This document shows positions 58,830-64,000 of a stretch of DNA of 64,000 nucleotides, piece by piece (position 1 is the first letter of the stretch; every line of letters starts with the position of its first letter). Under the pieces are notes generated by a model. That model searched no databases and had not been told where the DNA came from. It saw only the letters and a program-made list of their open reading frames with translations. The DNA is taken from positions 65,541,246 to 65,605,245 of the forward strand of contig OZ024887.1 of NCBI GenBank assembly GCA_964017195.1. Reading direction: 5' to 3'. The DNA is from Siderastrea radians (Eukaryota; Cnidaria; Anthozoa; Scleractinia; Rhizangiidae). Position numbers and translations under genes: made by a program.

Positions 58830-61110
58830 TTCTCACTTTCTGTACTTAATGCTGTGTCGTGTTGAGTTTCTTTGTGGAAATGGCCTGTCACCCTGTGACA
58901 GAAAATCTGTTTTTAACGCTGGTATTACAGGACGTAAAACGAAGTTATTTCCAAACATTTTAATTCATTTCGTCTATATCAGATTCAGTCAGAGACACAA
59001 CATTGAAAGATTTCTGTTCAAATAAATATAGCAATTCTGACCGCGTAGCAATTTCTGTTTTCGTGATGGAAAGGAATGTCTATCCTATACGTACGTCGAA
59101 GGGAAATTACTAGAAATGCTGAAATACTAACGAGTAATCTAGAACTATCCATGTGCTATTCTTACTCTCAAGCCTTGAAGCAAAATAGCGTTTTTCTGGC
59201 GGACTTACGTGCGAAGCCCCAGGCACCTGCCTTGTAAAGAGAGTTAGTTGTGACATCTGTAGGTAATGAGTAACTGGATGTGGTGCGTTATTCATTATGA
59301 TAAACGGCTCTTCCGCAATCGGAGAAAACAATACAGTGCTTTCTGCTTTCCTAACTTAGTATTAGGACATTGTTTATACGTCCGTTGACACAAATACATA
59401 CATTATTATTCCTGATCTATCCATGATCGGGAAATGTCGTGAACTGTGACCAGACCCTGAGAAATAACTAACATATAAACTTAAATGGAGGCAACAGGTC
59501 AGGGGGAACACTATTTCGGACTTGAAAGTGACACGATGAACAGGGATCTAGTTACGTCATCTATAAGTATTAACTAAAGATAGCTTTATGGTGATCGGCT
59601 CTTCTGCAGTCACGGGAAGCAATAACACTTACTGAAGTCTAGAATTAGGACGCTACTAATGAAGACCGTAGACAGACAGACATTCGTCATTTCTCATCGA
59701 AAAATTTCGTAAGCTATGACCAAACTCTCAGAAAAAACATGTCGGGAGTAAATGCAGACTAATGTCGGAAATGAACTATAGTGATAAGATAAAAAGGTTT
59801 TAAAAAAAAGATATATAAATTGACTCTCCCAGCTTAAATAAACGTGAATAACTCAGATGGTCGGGAAAGCCGATGGAACTGTTTCGACAATCCAAAAGAT
59901 CAAAGTAATTATGGTTTCTGGTTTGCCACGGATTGATTTCTGGTCATTTGTTGTGCTCAGCAGCAGAAAATAAATGAGAAAGTTGAATTTAAATTGCTTT
60001 CAGTTAGTTCCGGACATTTCTGGTTTTGTTGGTGGAAATTCGTCAATTTAATTGACCTTGATATAATCTCTTTTTATTATTATGACTTCCCCCCTCTGTT
60101 TTATAGCGAACCTATTTTGCATTTAAATAGAGGGTAAAAATCACCAACATTCACTGAACAAAGGAACGTTGGTCATTATTTTTCTTTTCTTGACAATGAA
60201 ATCTACGAAAGAAAAATTCGAAAGAAAGAAATCGAAAAATTGGAGCGCCTGTACATGTAGCAACAACATAGTCCGTTCGCTGCTTTGCTTTCAATTTGCG
60301 CTGTAAAAAAACACTACTCTTGCTGCTCATAAATATTTGCAGCAACCAAATAATAAGGCGCCACCCCAAATAGCTTCAAGTTTAAATTTTTTTGTGGCGG
60401 TGTTCATTTCTTCCGACTTTCGTAGTAATGTCGCGAATGCCAACTGGGCTCTTTTTTCGACCATTTACTGGACAAAACGTTTATTAGAGTTGACAGATCT
60501 CACAGTTTTATTGGCCTGGTCATATTATTAGTGCCGTGCGTTATTGAATCGTTACTGTAGGAGCTCATCAGTCTTCTCAGCTGCATATTCCCATTAGGCC
60601 AAATAAATCCCTCGCGCCGCACGGAATATCACGTAGTATAACGGACAAAACCACAAACAACGTTAAAATCCGCGGTTTTCCTATTACTAACTTCTCTTCC
60701 ACCTTCCATCGTTTGGCAAACGATAAAATAAAGCCGAATTTTTTAAGCAAATATTCGAAATAATTATTTCACATGTTTACGTTTCTTTTAAAGGATACGG
60801 ACAGTCCTAATTCATTCTAGATCGCCAAGTCAGATATTGCAAGTCACATTTCTAGACAATTCATTGTTTCCTAAGACGTTTTCAATTTAGCACAATTTCT
60901 TAGTTTTCCTGAACAAACCGACTCACTTGAAAGCAAACAAAGGAGAATAGTATTCATTAGTTGCTACAAACCCATATGTAAATACTTGCGAACCTTTCTG
61001 TCATACACAAGGAGGACTCCTCGGTCATACACGACAATTTGACCACGAACCAGGATGTCCTTGGCATGACATTCAAAGGAGATTAACATTCTAAACGGTT
61101 TTTGTTTTAT
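58830..61110. other. Intergenic, nothing recognised
   Basis: AT-rich sequence upstream of the GPCR. No exon, RNA gene or repeat family was supported. Confidence 0.35.
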
Positions 61111-61116
61111 TACTTT

Positions 61117-61672
61117 AAGAGGGGGACATTGGGTTGCTCGGTTTTGCGCTTTTGGTCACTTTTGAAATCGGTTTTTCGGTTTTTGCACTCAAAATCCCCG
61201 GTTTTTCGGTTTTGGTAGCCACTGCGGTTTTCGGTTTTTCCCTTTTTGACATTCGGGTTTCGGTTTTTATGAACTGAAAAAAGCGGTTATTCGGTTCTTG
61301 CCAACAAATTGGCGCATTGTACGAACCTTTTTGAGTTCATTACGAGTTACAAAAGTTTCACCTTTATATCAGACGGAGACGATGGAAGAAGCAATTCCTT
61401 TGGTTGAACATTGCAAAAATTTTCTTCGGGATAATGCGCATCAAATTCGCGCTACAAGCAGTATAACAGGGGCATTGAATCGTCCCTAAGGCCAATATTT
61501 TGGCTGTTGTATCAAGAGCTGAGGGATTGAAAATCCCGAATTTGCAGTATTGATCATTATTCTCGGCGTTTTTTTCGGTTTTGAGCGATTTTTCTTCCGG
61601 TTTTTCGGTTTTGGTGAAAATGTTGGCCGGTTTTTCGGTTTCTGATAGGCCCCAATGCCCCCCTCCTTTAAC
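61117..61672. mobile_element. Short element dominated by a GGTTTTTC minisatellite
   Basis: Inverted ends AGGGGGACATTGGG and CCCCAATGCCCCCCT enclose two blocks of CGGTTTTTCGGTTTTGG-type repeats (61138-61285 and 61570-61645). CTTTAA occurs just outside both ends. Its centre is non-repetitive and has no recognised product. It lies ~330 bases upstream of the GPCR start codon. Confidence 0.55.
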
Positions 61673-61999
61673 TGTACGTCACTGGTGCAATTTTAGTTCA
61701 CTTTGTATGCGCCTTTTACGTGGGAGCTTAACTTTGTTTTCCCGAATTTTCCTGATACTAGTCAAATTGGCTCCAGCGTCCTTTATATTAAGAACTTTTG
61801 ACGCTTAAAAAGACAGGGAGCTACAATTGAATTTCTCATCGGTTGTTGAACGAGGATTCCTTTTGTCCATCAGATTTTAGTTTGACGAAAGCTTCTAGTC
61901 TGAAGAGCCCTAGAAAAACGTGTTTTTCCTCGAGAATTCTATATCGTCAAGAGAGAGCAGAAGTGAATTCGTTAGAGAGATTAACTCTTTTGAGGAACA

Positions 62000-62953
62000 A
62001 TGGAAGCCAACTTTACCCAAGCGCATTTCCCAATCACTTTGACCAACCGATCGACGGCTTTGGTGGTCGCAGATGTTGGAATTCTCTTTTTCATCAACAT
62101 CACAGCTCTTTTTGGTAACATTCTTCTTTGCATCGCTTTCTTCAAGAACAACCATCTACGATCTGTCACAAACATACTTGTTTTATCACTTGCCATTAGC
62201 GACATTGTCATGTCCCTTATCGCCATGCCGCTGTCAGAGGCATCCCTCATTGCCGGGAAATGGACCTTTGGAGCTCATCTTTGCCACGTTCAAGGATTTC
62301 TAGTGCATTTCTTAGCATTTTTCTCGCTTCAAATGATGGCCCTTACAGCAGTAAACCGTTACTTTCGTGTTATAAAACCAGATTGTTACAAAAAGATCTT
62401 CACCCCGGGCTACACGACATTGATGATTATCTTCGCGAGTTTGCTGTCCTTCGGGATTTTGGCCAGTATAACGTTTGGGCAGCACGGCAATCTGTTTGTT
62501 TTCCACCCTGGCAAGGCCATCTGCGTAAACTTGTACCGAAGCCTTCTCAGCAGCCAAGTGTACACGATCGTCTCGTGTGTTGCCTTCGTCTTCCTGCCCG
62601 CTTTGGTGATTATATGGTGTTATACCAAGGTCTTTAGAGCAATTAGGAGGCACTTTCGACGACTGGCCGCCAGAAAGACATCCAGCGCCTCCCTCAACAG
62701 TCTCAATCCAGCCGAGATTGTTGTCACTCGAACTGTTTTCGTAATCGTCTTAGCTTTTTTCATTTGCTGGATCCCGTGTATTGTAGTTGACTTTGTGGAT
62801 ATTATGCGAGACGAGTGGTTTGACCGCCGTGTGTACCTGGCTTACACTTACTTCGCGTACACCTCTAGCGCAATAAACCCCTTCATTTATGGAGTAATGA
62901 ACAGGTCTTTCCGTTTAGAATTCTTGAAACTATTGAGGTGCCGCTGGAACTGA
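62000..62953 (+). CDS. Class A (rhodopsin-family) G protein-coupled receptor
   Basis: Intronless 317-aa receptor with seven hydrophobic segments (roughly residues 22-47, 57-80, 95-118, 138-160, 186-208, 244-266, 279-300). Diagnostic residues: GN at 39-40 in TM1, LSLAISD with D68 in TM2, C95 and C175 for the extracellular disulphide, NRY at 119-121 in place of DRY, P200 in TM5, CWIP at 256-259 in TM6, and NPFIY at 293-297 in TM7. N-glycosylation sites at N4 and N16. The third loop is basic. Ligand unknown; overall style resembles melatonin-receptor-like and orphan amine-type receptors expanded in cnidarians. AATAAA at 63093 is a likely polyadenylation signal. No damage seen. Confidence 0.93.
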   Translation: MEANFTQAHFPITLTNRSTALVVADVGILFFINITALFGNILLCIAFFKNNHLRSVTNILVLSLAISDIVMSLIAMPLSEASLIAGKWTFGAHLCHVQGFLVHFLAFFSLQMMALTAVNRYFRVIKPDCYKKIFTPGYTTLMIIFASLLSFGILASITFGQHGNLFVFHPGKAICVNLYRSLLSSQVYTIVSCVAFVFLPALVIIWCYTKVFRAIRRHFRRLAARKTSSASLNSLNPAEIVVTRTVFVIVLAFFICWIPCIVVDFVDIMRDEWFDRRVYLAYTYFAYTSSAINPFIYGVMNRSFRLEFLKLLRCRWN

Positions 62954-64000
62954 AGTTACTGGGATTTTTAAATCCCTTAAAAGGGAAAGCGTTATGCACG
63001 TATTGCCAAAACGTAGAATGAACGGGGCGCCGGAAGCTTAAAATTGGTTCCCCAAAAAAAGACTTGTAAAGTCAAGGAATGAATGGCCTGAAAATAAAAT
63101 GTTCAAGTAAAAACAGTCGAGATACAACAACAAAAGTTCACCAATGCTCAGTTCAACAATGGAAAAATAAAGTAGAACATGAATATATGCATATCCTTTG
63201 ACAGCTTATTTGTAAACAATTTGGAACTGATACGTTCATTATATAAAGAATAATGTTTAGTTATGTCCTTTTATAGTCAAAAAACAGTCCAGAATATTGT
63301 TATACCCATTCACCAACTAAAAGTAGTATAGTAGTCTTATTTCATAAGTTTTATGACCAAAGCAACGTTAAGAGTGCAACCCGCAGCTGGAAACATAAAT
63401 TCGGGGCCATCGCTCACAAAGAAAACTCGTAAGGGTGAAGGGTACAAGAGCTCTGTGAGCTGTAAATTGCAGGTTTTCTATTTATTTTATTCATTTGTTT
63501 ATTTCATTTACAGTAAGTTATTATTCCTTGGTTCTGAAAGCGGAAAAAGGCTATTTTTTTCCTCGTGAATTGTGAGGCATGATTTTAAATCTTCCGTGAA
63601 GCAAGAATTGAACTTGAAATTTGTGTGAAATGTGATCAGGGGTTAGCCAAACTTGCGGTTGAGATTCTGATCTGGACTAAACGTGAAAAGAATGACCCCC
63701 TCCCCCTTTCTCTTTATAACCAGACCTAGTGGACATAGAGAGATGTTGTTTTCAGTTTGTTCGTATTAACTTAATGTTTGATGTTAAACGTACAATAATA
63801 GCAGGTCTTAACCTTTTTTACCCAAATTTTCATTTTGCGAGGATGAAACAGAAAACTAGAGTATTTAACTGGTTCATTTTCCCTAAGTGCTATGATTTTT
63901 CTGTTAAGTGAGGACCGGTTCATGAGTTACAATTTACGAGCCGATCGCTTTTCACATTTTTCGGTATTTACTCACGTACTAGCTGAAAGAGGTCCAATTT
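62954..64000. other. Region 3' of the GPCR
   Basis: Holds probable polyadenylation signals (63093 and about 63165). No further gene was recognised up to the window end. Confidence 0.4.

Noticed and set aside
61298..61489. 63-codon open frame in the GGTTTTTC element
   Set aside because: Short, lies inside a small repeat element and has no recognised motif.

Overview
The window is eukaryotic and metazoan. It has GT-AG introns, AT-rich intergenic DNA, and many Penelope-like, CR1-like and Gypsy retroelement fragments, a tRNA-derived SINE, foldback and MITE-type DNA transposons, and microsatellites. The PAN/apple - EGF - fibrinogen-domain architecture, the intronless rhodopsin-type GPCR and the repeat families together suggest an anthozoan cnidarian, most likely a stony coral. 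The species is inferred, not shown.

The left half (about 4.1-35.1 kb) is a cluster of four secreted fibrinogen-related (FReD) lectin-like genes. All share four coding exons: signal peptide plus PAN-like, EGF-like, and fibrinogen N- and C-halves, with intron phases 0, 1 and 2. They form two divergent (head-to-head) pairs. In pair 1, gene 1 (minus, 5394-8421) and gene 2 (plus, 13926-17450) are intact, with predicted proteins of 362 and 366 aa. In pair 2, gene 3 (minus, 22832-24349) and gene 4 (plus, 27447-35143) are broken by frameshifts, a lost last exon and a 182-bp insertion in an exon. A fifth remnant, a piece of a last exon, lies at about 4137-4245. The simplest reading is duplication of a divergent pair, one pair kept and one decaying. 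Segmental repeats (1508-2900 and 9214-13060) flank gene 1.

The middle (29.7-38.9 kb) is a nest of mobile DNA in and beyond the last intron of gene 4. It holds a truncated Gypsy pol with its LTR, a Penelope-type reverse transcriptase inside a TIR element with a 10-bp target duplication, a second LTR copy, a 3.7-kb inverted-repeat structure that encloses the last exon of gene 4, and a tyrosine-recombinase-like fragment. From 39.8 to 49 kb come the 3' exons of an uncharacterised AT-hook gene, a 3.8-kb Harbinger-type foldback element, and a decayed gene that combines P-element-like transposase motifs with a zinc-finger-like region, NHL repeats and a SAP-like motif.

The right part holds a hammerhead-ribozyme motif next to a 130-bp tandem array (49.7-50.9 kb), a second TTA-flanked TIR element (51.4-55.4 kb), a 9-bp-TSD TIR element (55.8-58.0 kb), a foldback MITE, and an intact intronless class A GPCR (62000-62953). 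Hammerhead-like cores occur at five places. Two keep much of the catalytic consensus (26251 and 49565) and three are clearly degenerate.
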